From Rhizophagus clarus (taxonomy: Eukaryota > Glomeromycota > Glomeromycetes > Glomerales > Glomeraceae), in the NCBI GenBank assembly GCA_015698045.1, contig BLAL01000197.1:1488001-1552000 (forward strand): 64,000 nucleotides of DNA, given 5' to 3'. The notes beneath the pieces were generated by a model, which saw only the letters and a list, made by a program, of their open reading frames with translations, was not told the origin of the DNA and searched no databases. Numbering within the stretch: the stretch's first letter is position 1; each line of letters starts with the position of its first letter. Shown one piece after another: positions 35,880 through 49,814 of the stretch. Both the position numbers and the translations under genes were made by a program.

Positions 35880-36376
35880 TTAGTCATCATCTTCCCTATA
35901 TATATGAAAATCTTTAAAACAATTACTTCTTTTCTTATTACAACATAAGGCTAAATCACATTTTATGCAATATAATTGTGATTGAGGCGGATTTTTTGCT
36001 GCTTTTTCTTGATTTTTTTTTACTAAATATTTACACCATACACAACTACTTCTTGTTTCTCTCCATTCAGGATAATGACCTTCTGGAAATAATCTTATTA
36101 TAAAAAGCTCATATTTTGTTGTAACATATTGCTGCTTTTTAGTAGGATCAACATAAATAAACTTAAATTGATTTGTTAATTCATCAACTTGGTTTTGTGT
36201 ATGTGGTTTTTTTTCACTTTCTTTTAAACTTTCTTCAATTAAATCCCATACTATTTGTAATCTAAAATCCTTATGATTAATATTTGTATTAACTTTTTTT
36301 AATATTATCGCCGTTTTCGAATTAGTGTGATCGGCACTAAATTTGCTAATTAAATAAAAAATTGACTTCGGGACTA
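35880..36376 (-). pseudogene. PiggyBac-like transposase, C-terminal exon
   Basis: After a plausible acceptor (T-rich tract and TAG near 36376), the minus strand reads VPKSIFYLISKFSADHTNSK, then INHKDFRLQIVWDLIEESLK. It ends in a Cys-rich zinc ribbon, CVWCKYLVKK...YCIKCDLALCC, followed by CFKDFHIYREDDD and TAA at 35880-35882. The helix followed by a Cys-pair C-terminus is the layout of PiggyBac/PGBD transposases. The catalytic domain should lie upstream but is not present in the next 250 bases, where another transposon begins. The exon is therefore orphaned. Confidence 0.6.
36305..36333 (+). repeat. 29-bp inverted repeat, left copy
   Basis: The sequence from ATTATCGCCG through GTGTGATC is exactly the reverse complement of 39703-39731. 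This copy overlaps the PiggyBac-like coding exon, where its complement encodes DHTNSKTAII. Confidence 0.8.
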
Positions 36377-36446
36377 CAAAAAAAAACTAACATGTGCACA
36401 TATATAATAATAAATATTATTTGATTAACATCATGCTAAGCCACTG

Positions 36447-36460
36447 TTGTATCACCTTTT
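36447..36460 (+). repeat. Possible left terminal repeat of the IS630-type element
   Basis: CACTGTTGTATCAC here is matched in reverse complement by GTGATACAACAGT at 39869-39881. Both lie just outside the two convergent genes at 36617-39513 and could be the ends of a two-gene DNA transposon of about 3.4 kb. No clean target duplication could be fixed. Confidence 0.4.
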
Positions 36461-36616
36461 TCATAATTTAGTTATCATAGTCGCGTTTTTTCGTTAGTAG
36501 CTTATAGACTGGTAAGTAAACGATTCCTAACTAATTCCAAAGATTCCATAAATTCCGAATAATTACAAATGTAGTCTGTAATAAACAGTCTTTTATTTTT
36601 ATAGGTAAACTCAAGT

Positions 36617-37716
36617 ATGCCTAAAGAATTTAGTGAAGACTTATATTGGCGCATTATTTATCTTTATATCGATGGTTTGTCAACTGTAGAAATTGCCAAT
36701 ACATTGCATATGAGTAAGGGCGTTGTAAATAAAATAAAAAAGAGATATAACCGCTGGGCTTGTGTTATAAATCCTTTTAGAGGTGTTCCTGGACGAAGAA
36801 AGCTCTTTAACAGAAGAGATATGATTATACTTAGAAATCTTGTTAGCGAAAAAGTGGACTGGTATTTAGATGAGTTAGTATATGAAATGGAATCTCTAAC
36901 AGGGAAAAGAGCGTCTATTGCAGCACTTTGGCGGTCACTTCAGTATTTAGGAATTACTAGAAAAAAGGTAAATATATTATTTGATATTTATTATAAATAA
37001 TTGATGTAATAAAATTACTAAAAGTTTTTTTTGCTATGTAGTTACAAAAAGCAGCATTAGAAAGAAATGAAATCGTACGTGCACATTATTTAGCTACAAT
37101 TGGTGAGCATTATACTCGAAATCAACTTATTTTTATTGATGAAAGTGCTAAAGATGAAAGAAGTCTCTCCCGACTATATGGATATTCACTTAGAAATACT
37201 CCTGCTCAAAAAAAAGTGGTTTTTGTAAGAGGGAAACGATATACCATTCTGCCTGCTCTTACACTAGATGGATTTGTTGCTATTGATATATTTGAAGGAT
37301 CATGTGATAAAAAGAAATTTGTTGACTTTGTTCTTGATCAAGTGGTAAGCAACAACATGAATTTTTATTTTATTTGTTTATACAATTGACAAGATCATTA
37401 TTTTTTTTAGGTGCCAATAATGAATCCATATCCAGGAGACAATAGTGTTATTGTAATGGATAATGCTAGAATTCATCATGATAATGAATTAGTGGCTTTA
37501 TTAGAGGGATTAGGATGCCATGTTGTCTTTCTTCCACCTTATTCTCCAGATTTTAATCCAATTGAAACTGCGTTTTCAACCATCAAATCATGGATTAGAC
37601 ATAATCGTGATTTTATGAAAGCTTGTAATGATCCTATATATGCATTATTAGTTGCATGTAGTCAAATTACACCTCAAATGGCACAAACATTTTTTGAAGC
37701 ATCAATTTATGTTTAG
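36617..37716 (+). CDS. IS630/Tc1-superfamily DDE transposase, apparently intact, three exons
   Basis: Exons 36617-36967, 37042-37344 and 37411-37716 join in frame to 319 residues. An N-terminal helix-turn-helix (GLSTVEIANTLHMSKGVVNK, near residues 20-40) is followed by a second DNA-binding helix pair. The DDE domain shows FIDESAKDERSLSRLYGYS (first Asp), VIVMDNARIHHDNE (second Asp) and PYSPDFNPIETAFSTIKSW (Glu). The spacing between the second Asp and Glu is 34 residues, as in DD34E enzymes. No stops or frameshifts are seen, unlike the other transposases in this window, so it may still be active. It is convergent with the SAM-domain gene 95 bp downstream, and inverted repeats flank both. Confidence 0.9.
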
Positions 37717-37811
37717 AATACTAATTTTATTAGAAATTTATTTAGAAGTCAATTTATTAGATTTATTAGAAAAAAATAAAAGATATATTCAACTACATAT
37801 AAGAAAAAATT

Positions 37812-39513
37812 TCAAAATCTTTGAGCTGCTTGTTTGATATTTTTCTGCCACCCAATCTTTACTACTCCTAGTCGTTGCAATTGCTCATCTGACAATTCTT
37901 TGATTATATTTACAGTAATTTCTTCTTCAAGAAAAGTATTCTCAAAATTAGAATACACATTGCAATTATGTTTGTGATCTAGACTATTGAGAAATTCTCC
38001 AATTGAAGGTAATGAATTTAGTGATGCTAAATTAGCATTTGAATTATTAGAATTATGCGTTGTTGATTGTTCTTGAAAAGTAGAATGTTGATAAAATTGG
38101 GATGGTAATTGAATAATGATAGGAACAGGAGTAGTGGGTGCGTGACTAACTTGTGCTTGCATTGCCAAATTATTCTTATTGACGGATATACTTGATTTGA
38201 CATCAAATGTTGGATAAGAGGGAGGTACTTCATAGGTAGTTCCTTTGTTTATCTAATAAAAATAATAAAAGATTTTTATTTTTATTATGCAAAACAAAAT
38301 TATTTCTGTTGAAAATCTTACTATTTCACGAGCCCAAAGTTGTAGTCTTGCAGGATTGAGTTGCAAATGGCGATTTTCTTGAACAAAACATGGTGTTGCA
38401 TGTATATTACATTTATACATTTCACATAAAGTAGAAATAACTTCAGATCGGGTCCTTTCTTCTTTTGATAAATCCTCTTCACGAATAACACGTGATTTTT
38501 TTTTCTTTGTACGTTGTAATTCTTCAGTTGAAGAAAATTCACTTTCATCTGAACTCTAAAAAAAGTAAAATGTTAAAATTTATCTATTACAAAATAAATT
38601 TACTATAATAAAAAGATTTTACCTTTCTGTGTGATTTTTTTTTCTTTGTTTTATTATCTCTCACAACTACTATAATTGACATTTTTTTACCAGCTAAAAT
38701 CACTCTTTTATACTCACTAATAAATTCTTGAAAATCCAATTCATCTTCAAGTTCATTTGATGGTCCGCGCGCATTTACTGCTTTATATGAGATCATATAA
38801 TCCTTTGACATGACTTTTTTCCTCAAAGACTTTTGAACAACTAAATTTATTTTCTCTATAAACTTATTATAATTGACAGGTTCAATACTCAAAGTTTTTG
38901 CCGTAGGATCTTTTATATTTTTACTTTTAACAATAATCTGCACTTTTATTTCTTCAAGATCACTATCTTCTTCTTCCTCTACATCATAATCACCATTTTC
39001 CTCTTCAGAATAGTCACTACTCACCAAAGAGAATATTTGATCTTCTTTATTAACATAATCAACCTCTCTTTCATTTGATGGATCTTCTTTCTTTTCATTA
39101 ACATTAACAACTTCTTTTTCGTTTGATGAACCATCTAAAGCAATTATATTATCATCATTTTCTTTTTTTTGAATTTGTTGTGCTTTTTTATCAGCACTTC
39201 TATATCGCTGGATTTGACTATTACAAGTGCTACAAAAGGTATAAGAAAATGGCTTTTCAAAGTTACTATTATAGCCAAACTTGATATTAGCATCAAATAA
39301 ATATTTATTTGCTGTTGGAAATGATAAGTCTGGAGTAAAAGAACGCTGATAAATTTGTTGCCCGCGTTTTGGATATTTAGTTCTTGTTGGTTGCTTATTT
39401 TTATTACATTTACATGGATTTTGTTGTGGAAATTCAAAACAATATAAACATTTTTGGCATGAATAACATGTACCTAAGAGGTACTTACAATTAACTTCTG
39501 TAACTTCTGCCAT
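37812..39513 (-). CDS. Cys-rich, SAM-domain protein carried beside the IS630-type transposase
   Basis: Three exons run from ATG at 39511-39513 to 37812. The N-terminus is Cys-rich (CKYLLGTCYSCQKCLYCFEF), with further CxxC at CSTCNSQ. A long acidic stretch (EEENGDYDVEEEEDSDLEEI) and basic patches (KKKKSHRK) follow. A middle domain reads EMYKCNIHATPCFVQENRHL then QLNPARLQLWAREI. The C-terminus (LEEEITVNIIKELSDEQLQR then LGVVKIGWQKNIKQAAQRF) fits a sterile alpha motif (SAM). The gene has no internal stops. Its place between candidate terminal repeats suggests cargo or an accessory factor of the transposon; its function is unknown. Confidence 0.65.
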
Positions 39514-39702
39514 TTGAATAGCTTTAGACGCGAAAAATTCAACTTTTTTTTCGTGATATTTTATTTAAGCACTAAATTAGAAAAGAGTGACACTGCAGAA
39601 CACATGATCACTAAAAAAAAATTGTTTTTTAGTTGTTTTCGAGTGTTTTCGGTGTTTTCGGTGTTTTCAGTTAGATAATTTTAATTGATCGATAAATCAC
39701 CT

Positions 39703-39731
39703 GATCACACTAATTCGAAAACGGCGATAAT
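39703..39731 (+). repeat. 29-bp inverted repeat, right copy
   Basis: This is the exact reverse complement of 36305-36333. On the plus strand it could encode DHTNSKTAII before TAA, the same peptide as the PiggyBac-like exon, so it may be a displaced coding fragment as easily as a transposon end. Confidence 0.8.
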
Positions 39732-39868
39732 TTAACAAAATAAATAATTATCTATATTTATAAAAAAATTACACTAATAAAACCAAGCTAGTGTAAAATC
39801 CTTTTAAAATTTTATCAATTTTTTCCTCGTAGTAGCGAATGAGCTCATCAGTACAACAGTAGTACAAC

Positions 39869-39881
39869 AGTGATACAACAG
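39869..39881 (-). repeat. Possible right terminal repeat of the IS630-type element
   Basis: GTGATACAACAGT pairs with 36448-36460. Just before it, the related units GTACAACAGTA are repeated (about 39851-39868), so the end is imperfectly tandem. Confidence 0.4.
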
Positions 39882-42944
<3,063 letters not shown>

Positions 42945-43250
42945 TTTCATTTTTTTTTTACCATAATTACGCATTCATATTTCAAAACATCATTCTATTT
43001 TTTCAATTTTCTATTTTTTTTTTTTTCTTTTTTTTCAATCATTTTAAAATAGATTTTTATTAAGTTAAAAATAATCAATTTTACATTTGAATACAATGTA
43101 TTATTCTTTTAGAATTAACTTTTTACTATTGGAAAAATTAGCAAAGTAACGTGTAATAAAAAAAAAAGGTTTATTTTTTTTTAAAATAAAATTATGTAAC
43201 ACTTGTATTGGTTATAATTCATGTTGTACACAAATATTGTTTAATGATAG
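42945..43250. other. 3' flank of beta-tubulin
   Basis: T-rich 3' region with runs at 42950, 43015 and 43170-43185, and AATAAA-like signals near 43155 and 43186. No other gene is seen. Confidence 0.5.
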
Positions 43251-43660
43251 ATTCAGCGGGTAGCAACAATAATGTTGCGTCTTTAAACTCCTTAATCCAC
43301 GAATTGCGCCTTCCATTTAGGAATTAATTTATAAATCAAATCTTTGTCTTTAAATCTTGTTTCAATTGAAAGGACAATTTTTTTTATGGACTCCCATTTT
43401 ACCTTTAGTGATCTTAGATTATTTTTCAAGCTTGATTTTTCAGGAATTACAGATATCTGATATATTGAATACAACTTCTTTTCACTCCTAAGTATTTTTA
43501 GGTTTGTTACTTTGGTTTTCTTACTAGACGTTGATATACATGAAGCCGCTAACGATGCAACTCCTTAAATTCTTTGACCCACGAATCACATCCTTCTTTC
43601 GGATCGTAGCAATCTTTTAGCTTTGTTTCAAGAACTTAAGATTCTTCATATAACATGAAA
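43251..43660 (-). pseudogene. Two decayed PH-domain tails related to the 29-kb gene
   Basis: Minus-strand frames read SIETRFKDKDLIYKLIPKWK, followed in another frame by NSWIKEFKDATLLLLPAES. Near 43550-43625 is ETKLKDCYDPKEGCDSWVKE then FKEL. These match the order DLETKSRTYKLIADSEEERD, SWIKEFKKC in the second PH domain of the gene at 28956-30273. Frameshifts, lost sequence and stop codons show that both are dead copies in tandem. Confidence 0.7.
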
Positions 43661-44222
43661 TAAATGACGAGCCTCTTTGCATAGGCAAATCTTATTTAGC
43701 TCAATAGTTTTAATTTTAGATTTTAGTTGTGATAATTATTAAACTCGAAAGAAAAAAATAGTTATGGGCCGAAAACATTATTATTTAAAAAGGAAAGGAT
43801 TTACACTAAAAATATACCGGATGACTAAAATAAGATGGAGCTGAAAACATTAGTCCTTCGAATAAACTTTTATCTTAACATATCTAAACCTCTTGTCCGT
43901 TAGAAATACACTTATAGATGCATTTAACGCTCATAGTAACTGATGATATTCACATGATTTAATTTAATATTTATATTATGTCTTTCCCAATACGTACTGA
44001 TAATATTTTAGATAAAAAAATTTTTTATCAACGCTATATTTGATGTACGAATCTTTTTGCACCACTTTTATGGAGTAGCAAATTTTGTTAATTTTTTTTT
44101 TTTTTTTGAAAATACCGTAGAATTTAATAATTATACTTACTAGTTTAAATTTATATTAACTATTTCTTATATATATATATATATTTAAAAAAAAAAATTA
44201 TTTATATAGTATTATATTATAT
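43661..44222. other. Intergenic A+T-rich DNA
   Basis: A (TA)n microsatellite lies at about 44170-44183 and long T/A runs are present. No gene is seen. Confidence 0.45.
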
Positions 44223-44623
44223 ACTTATTGTATAGTATTTAGGCTGTTTTCGATTGGGCCATTTGATAGGCTCAGATTGTGCCACGTAAGTGGCGCAATC
44301 TGGCCATCAAATTGCTGAAATCGAAAACAGCCTAAAGACCTATACAATAGGTAAGACGAAAAGTTGTAGAGTATGGGGGAGGTGTTGAGTAGAGTATAGC
44401 CACATCACATATGATCATGTGATGTGACGCGTCTGCCAACGTGACATATACTCAAGTGATAAATAAACAGACCGGTCTAGGCTTTTCTATATATGGTATA
44501 TTTACTATGTTAATCATTCATGCATATTATTCATCACCTAAGTATAGTGTCACATGGGAGTTATACTCTACTCAACACCTCCCTCATACTCTACAACTTT
44601 TCGTATCACTCTATACAATAAGT
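44223..44623. mobile_element. Inverted-repeat element with long arms, interrupted by a hairpin element
   Basis: ACTTATTGTATAG at 44223-44235 and its reverse complement at 44611-44623 are the outer ends. Inside, 44356-44398 (from ACGAAAAGTTGTAGAGTATG to GAGTATA) is matched by the reverse complement at 44562-44604 with one mismatch over about 43 bp. The left arm is longer than the right because a second, hairpin-like element sits within it. A 26-bp palindrome around CATATGATCATGTGATGTG lies near 44400-44426. There is no transposase inside. Confidence 0.75.
44238..44335. mobile_element. Short hairpin element inserted in the larger element
   Basis: TTTAGGCTGTTTTCGAT at the left is mirrored by ATCGAAAACAGCCTAAA at the right. 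The middle has imperfectly paired segments (CCATTTGATAG, GATGGCCAG-like). The whole could fold on itself. It lies within the left arm of the element at 44223-44623, so it arrived later. Confidence 0.7.
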
Positions 44624-44889
44624 GTTTTATTATATAGACTCTCACGATCACACTATACACACTATACAATCATTAAGTTTATTTATAGTCTATTTGTCTA
44701 TTTAATAATTTTACTTTTTTTTTTTTTACTTTACAATACTCTTTTTCTTTTCAAACTTTAACATGAAAGTTCCGTGAAAAAATAAGGTTATTATTGATAT
44801 ACTGTATTATTGTATGTTATTAATTATTATTAAATTTTATGATTTTGTATTTTATAAATTTAAATATCTTCTTCAGTTGTTTATACTAA

Positions 44890-46528
44890 ACCTACGAAAG
44901 AGTAAAAAGAATATTATAAACAAAAGTCTGTTGTTGAAAATACTCATTTATCAACGAATAACTGGCTTAAAAAATTTGAAAAATATCACGAAACAATTGG
45001 ACTGGCTGGTAAATATGAGAATATCACCAACTTAAAAGACTTGGAAGAACAAATATCTGATTATGTTACAGTAATGAAATAACAAAATGAAGAAGAGTAT
45101 TCAACATCATCTATTATTAATGCAATGCATACATTAAACCGACATCTAAATATATATTCTCTATTACGACCAGTTGATTTACTTGATCAAAAGCAATTTC
45201 CTGATTTACATTTAATACTTGATGGTAAATTGAAAGAATTAGCTGAACTTGGTAAAAGTGTAAAAAATGGTTCTTCACCTCTTACTATTGAAGAATGCCA
45301 ACAAATATTACAATCTCCTATAATTACTCGAGAAACTCCATCAAAACTTTTAAAAAGAATTTTTTTTTATAATGCACTTTTCCTTGGTCTTCGTGGTGGG
45401 GAACACTATAAATTAAAATTTAATCATTTTCAAAAATGATATGATGGAGGTTATGATGTAAATATTACACGATCAAAGACAAAACAAGGAGGTATTGAAG
45501 ACCCAAATAATGGTTCTGGTGATAAATTATGAATTCCAGATCATCCAGGTATTATTGCTGATTATGATTTATATTTCACCAAACGTCCTATCAATGCCAA
45601 AGAGAATTTTTATTTACAAGAAATAACAGATAAAAATGGTAAGACTATATATATAATTAAATTAATATATATATAATTAAATTAATAATAATATTATTAT
45701 TAATTTAATTGTTTTATCTTTTAGTATATATTTATCAGTATTATTATTAATTTAATTGTTTTATCTTTTAGTATATATTTATCAGGGTAGATGGTATTTG
45801 AAAAATCAAATAGAAAAACTTCGTTTACAAGGATTTCTTCATAATCTTGCTATTGAATGTGGAATTTCTGCTGAAGGAAGAAAAATTACTAACCATTCTG
45901 GACGTAAATCCTTAGTCTCTTTATTAAAGGAATTGAATTTTACAGATATTGAAGTTATGTCTGTATCCTGACATAAATCTATAAGTGGATTGAAATCATA
46001 CGAACGATCAAGTGAAAAACTTTAAAATGTTTCATTAAATGGATTAGTTGAAGCCATTTTTACACCTGGTACTATTTGTAATTTTTATTATACTAAAGTA
46101 ATAAATTAATTTATTTTTATATACAGATCAAAACACTTTAACGTCATGTAGTACTACTTCAATGATCATTAATGAGCAAAACAGTTCTATACCAAATGAT
46201 AACCAGAATATTAACAGAACACCTAATACAATTTCAATGTCTGGATTTCGTTCTGCACTGCAAGTTGCTAAAGGTACTGTATTATTTAATAGATCTATAT
46301 TTTAAATATTTGAAATTCTTATTTATATTTGAATTATTGGCAGAAAATATTTTTCTGCAACAAGTTAGCGTTAACAATGATAAAAAAATGAAAGAGCCAC
46401 TTCAAGAAGATGAAAATGATAAAAATATTTCCAATTCAAACGTTGATATTGAAAGTTTTCAAGATTTATTAAAACAACCTAATGCCAAAATTATATTTCA
46501 TAATTGTTCATTTAATTTTAATAAATGA
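44890..46528 (+). pseudogene. Crypton-like tyrosine recombinase with five or more nonsense codons
   Basis: The frame starts around LSTNNWLKKFEKYHETIGL and runs through NLKDLEEQISDYVTVMK, a core with GLRGGEHYKLKFNHFQK (first Arg), and NHSGRKSLVSLLKELNFTDI (His...Arg). Next comes HKSISGLKSYERSSEKL, whose Tyr is in the catalytic position, and a tail ending IFHNCSFNFNK. This is the layout of eukaryotic Crypton/DUF3504 tyrosine recombinases. In-frame stops occur at 45080 (TAA), 45437 (TGA), 45530 (TGA), 45969 (TGA) and 46023 (TAA). Introns lie near 45640-45785, 46075-46125 and 46275-46340. A 47-bp tandem duplication covers the first intron's acceptor. Confidence 0.75.
45692..45785 (+). repeat. 47-bp tandem duplication of a splice-acceptor region
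   Basis: Two identical 47-base units (45692-45738, 45739-45785) each contain TTTTATCTTTTAG followed by TATATATTTATCAG. They lie inside the recombinase relic and duplicate its likely 3' splice site. Confidence 0.85.
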
Positions 46529-46866
46529 AAAACTAATAAAGTTAATGTATTTATGATTTATATGCAATGTTCATTTATTATATATATCTCTATTCAATAA
46601 ATGTAAAAAAATATATAGTGTGATCCTATAAGGATATATAATAAAGTATTATATATATTAATGTAATCATAGTTAATGCAGATTATATTTACAAATAATT
46701 TAATTCCAGTATAAATTATTAATATTTATCAGTATATTATTATTTATTATGCAATTAATACAAATAAAATTATACTACTTTAATATTTTTCAAATAAAAT
46801 TAAAAATAAATCCTATTATACAAATAATATTATTATAATAAAACCAAAAATTTTTAATATAATATA
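46529..46866. other. A+T-rich spacer
   Basis: Between the recombinase relic and the 236-bp element. No feature is seen. Confidence 0.5.
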
Positions 46867-47102
46867 GGGTTTAATAATTTTCCGCACCTGCGATGCATCG
46901 CATCCTTTTTTGTCACCTGTGTCACACCCCTTCTCTTTTCATTTTTTTATATGTATTCTGGGAACAATTTTTTCAGTCGTAAAAAATCTATTTTTCACGC
47001 CCCTAGTTAATGTCACATGTTTAATTTTGCCCGGCATTACCGTAATTTTGCCCAGAGTGTTCAGGGTGCGATATATCGCAGGTGCGGAAAAAAACAAAAC
47101 CC
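46867..47102. mobile_element. 236-bp inverted-repeat element, TA-flanked
   Basis: The left end is GGGTTT plus CCGCACCTGCGAT. The right end is ATCGCAGGTGCGG plus AAAACCC, the mirror of the left. Each end abuts TA (46865-46866, 47103-47104). G+C is higher than the surrounding DNA, and the inside carries CACACCCCTT and GCCCGGCATTACCG-type segments. There is no coding capacity. It looks like a non-autonomous Tc1/mariner-type or similar element. Confidence 0.8.
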
Positions 47103-48433
47103 TATAATATATGTATTTTTTTAAAATATTATTAATAAATATAAATATTATTTTTATAATAAAAACTAAAAAAATAAGTTCAGAATTATTATTAAATCCA
47201 TAATACAAATATAACTAAATAAACTAATCATGCAGTAAATGGATAAATAAATATTTTATATAATTTTTATAAAAATATATAGTTCTTCATTATATTTCAG
47301 AATAATTATTATAATTAAATATTATTATTTAATATTTTATATTATAATTTTAAAAAAACATATTATATAAAAATCTTAGCATGTTTTTTAATTTCAAAAA
47401 AAAAACTATATTATAATTATTATATAAAATAATAAATAATTAAAATTAAATTTTTAAGTTAAATTATTCTTTAAATTGAAAAATTATATTATAATTAAAT
47501 AATTTTTTAAAGTAATTAATATTTATCAAAATTTTTATTATAAATTTAAATTAGTTAATTATAATAATTAATTAATTATTTAATAATATTTTACTGAATT
47601 TTATAAAATTATTCAAATAATACTAAAATAAATTGCAATCTAAAAAAAAAAAAAAATTTAACAAAAATAAATTTATATATTATTTTATTAATAATAAATA
47701 TTTTATAATTTTAAATTATTATTTTCTTTCTCTATTATTTGTTTATCATTTTTATTTATATATAAAACTTAAAAATCCAATTTTATAAATTAATAAATAA
47801 TAATAATAAAAATCAATAAATTTTTATATTTAATTTAATTGCTTTATTAATTATTCAATAATTTTAATTTTTTTTTATATAAAATGTAAAATAACAATTT
47901 AATATTAAATTTATAATAAAATATTAATATAAAAATTTTTATTTTTTTTATAATTTTAATATAGAATTTGTTATATAAAATTTATATAAAATATATTTAA
48001 ATTTTAATTTTATATAAAATTTATCATTCAGAATTATAAAAAATTTATTTGAATATATATAGTATATAAATTTGTACAGAATTTGTATAGAATTAGTCAT
48101 TTAGAATTTGTACAAAATTTATTCAAATATATATATAATTTTGTATAGAATTTAGAATTTATACAAAATTTATCTGAATATATATAGTATATAATTTTAT
48201 ACAGAATTTATACAGAATTTGTCATTCAGAATTTGTATAAAAATTATTTAAATATTATAATAATATAAATATTTATGTTATAATAAATTATTAGTTAAAA
48301 TATTTTATTATTATATATAAAAATTAAATTTAATAATTTATTTATTATTAATTAGTTTTAATAATTATATGATATTTTATTAATTAATAAATATAAAAAT
48401 ATATTATAATTTAAAAAATTAATTAATAAAATA
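47103..48433. repeat. Extremely A+T-rich tract with degenerate tandem repeats
   Basis: G and C are nearly absent for over 1.3 kb. At about 48030-48245, units of roughly 85-90 bp recur with the shared words AGAATTTGTACAGAATTTGT, GTCATTCAGAATTTGTA and TATATATAGTATATAATTT. No gene or RNA is seen. Confidence 0.6.
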
Positions 48434-49814
48434 CAGTCGGTGCTCAAAAATATCCGGAAAATTTAAATGATCGGCAAAATCGAAAAAATTTTATTGAATT
48501 TTAACCTTTAATTTTTCTGAAACTATCTTAATAACAAAAAATAAAACAGATATTGCCAAAATCCTAATATTATGAACTTTTCAAGTATACTATTAATATT
48601 TGGTAGGGTACCCTTTACTTTTAATTACAGCACGTACTCTTCTTGGCATGCTAGAAACTAAAGTTTCCAAAAAATTTGAATCAATTTTGACCCACTCTTC
48701 CTGCAGTGCCAAGATAAGTTCTTTGGTAGATTTTGGTCTTGGATCACGCTTACGAACTTGCCTTTCCAAAAAATCCCATACATGCTCGATAGGGTTTAAG
48801 TCCGGGCTCTGGGCTGGCCACGGAAAAAAATTAATTGAATTTTCATTTTTCCAGTCTGTTACTATATTTGCTCTATGAACGGGCGCGTTATTGTCCTGGA
48901 AAATGTACTCATTTTCATTACCAAGAGACATAAAAAAAGGTAGTAAATGTTCCTGTAAAATTTCTAGGTACTTTTTTGCATTAATATTTTCTCTAATAAT
49001 TACTAATGGACCAATTTCATTACTAATAAAAGCACCCCAAACCATTATACCAGGGCTGCCTTGTTTAACTGTAGGTAAAAGACAATCAACATCATATTTT
49101 TCTTTAGGTTTGCGCTAAACCCAATGGTTAGAGTCATTTTGAAACAAAAGATATCGAGATTCATCGCTCCATACCACATTTTCCCACTCTTTTTCCCAGT
49201 TTTTCCTTTCCTTACACCAAGATAAGCGTTTAAGACGATTTTGTTCTGAAACAAAAGGTTTCCTGACCCCAGCCCGCCCATGATACCCCAATTCATAAAG
49301 ATTACGACGTATAGTAGCTGTACTCACAGATTTAAGCCCCATTTCTTTAAATTTTTTGGTTAGATCTTCAACAGACTGCTGTCTATCATCCCTAATTAAA
49401 CGATTAAGATGCCATTGATCACGATCATTCATAATGGGTGGTCTACCAGGCCGAGGAGATGATGAAGTCAACCCATCTTTTTTCCACTTAACAATTACGT
49501 CATTTACTGTACTTCTTGGTATATCCAAAGTTTTAGAAATATTAGTAATGTTGTGTGAGCCCTTGTAAAGTCTGACAATTTCACCACGCTTAAAAGGAGT
49601 AAGCTCACGAGTTTTTGTCATTTTTATACAAAGAAACATATTATAAAGAAATGAATTTTTTTTTTTTAGAAAATCTATCATAATTTTTATTCAAAAAAAA
49701 AAAATTATCAAATTTGGTGCTATCAGTGTTGATTTATGACCATTTAAAATTAAGGATACGTGTTAGCAAATTATTTGATGATCGGCATTGCCGGATACTT
49801 TTGAGCACTGACTG
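48434..49814 (-). mobile_element. Tc1-like DNA transposon, complete ends
   Basis: The 1381-bp element starts CAGTCGGTGCTCAAAA and ends TTTTGAGCACTGACTG, an imperfect inverted repeat that continues inward with TATCCGG/CCGGATA and GATCGGCA/TGATCGGC. It is flanked by TA on both sides (48432-48433 and 49815-49816). It encodes one transposase on the minus strand. The ends, target and enzyme together identify the Tc1/mariner superfamily. Confidence 0.95.
48593..49621 (-). pseudogene. Tc1-like transposase with one internal stop
   Basis: One frame from ATG at 49619-49621 to the stop at 48593 spans 343 codons, with a single internal TAG at 49115-49117 (codon 169). The N-terminus MTKTRELTPFKRGEIVRLYK begins a paired-type helix-turn-helix (NISKTLDIPRSTVNDVIVKW) with the GRPP linker. 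The catalytic residues are in VVWSDESRY, YIFQDNNAPVH and QSPDLNPIEHVWDFLE. I count 35 residues between the second Asp and the Glu, one more than usual for Tc1. The stop replaces the Trp expected in HWVW-RKP (TGG to TAG). Otherwise the gene is intact, so inactivation looks recent. Confidence 0.9.

Noticed and set aside
48434..49814. Tandem or direct repeats in A/T-rich DNA read as a CRISPR array
   Set aside because: No regularly spaced identical repeats with unique spacers occur anywhere in the window, and the genome is eukaryotic.
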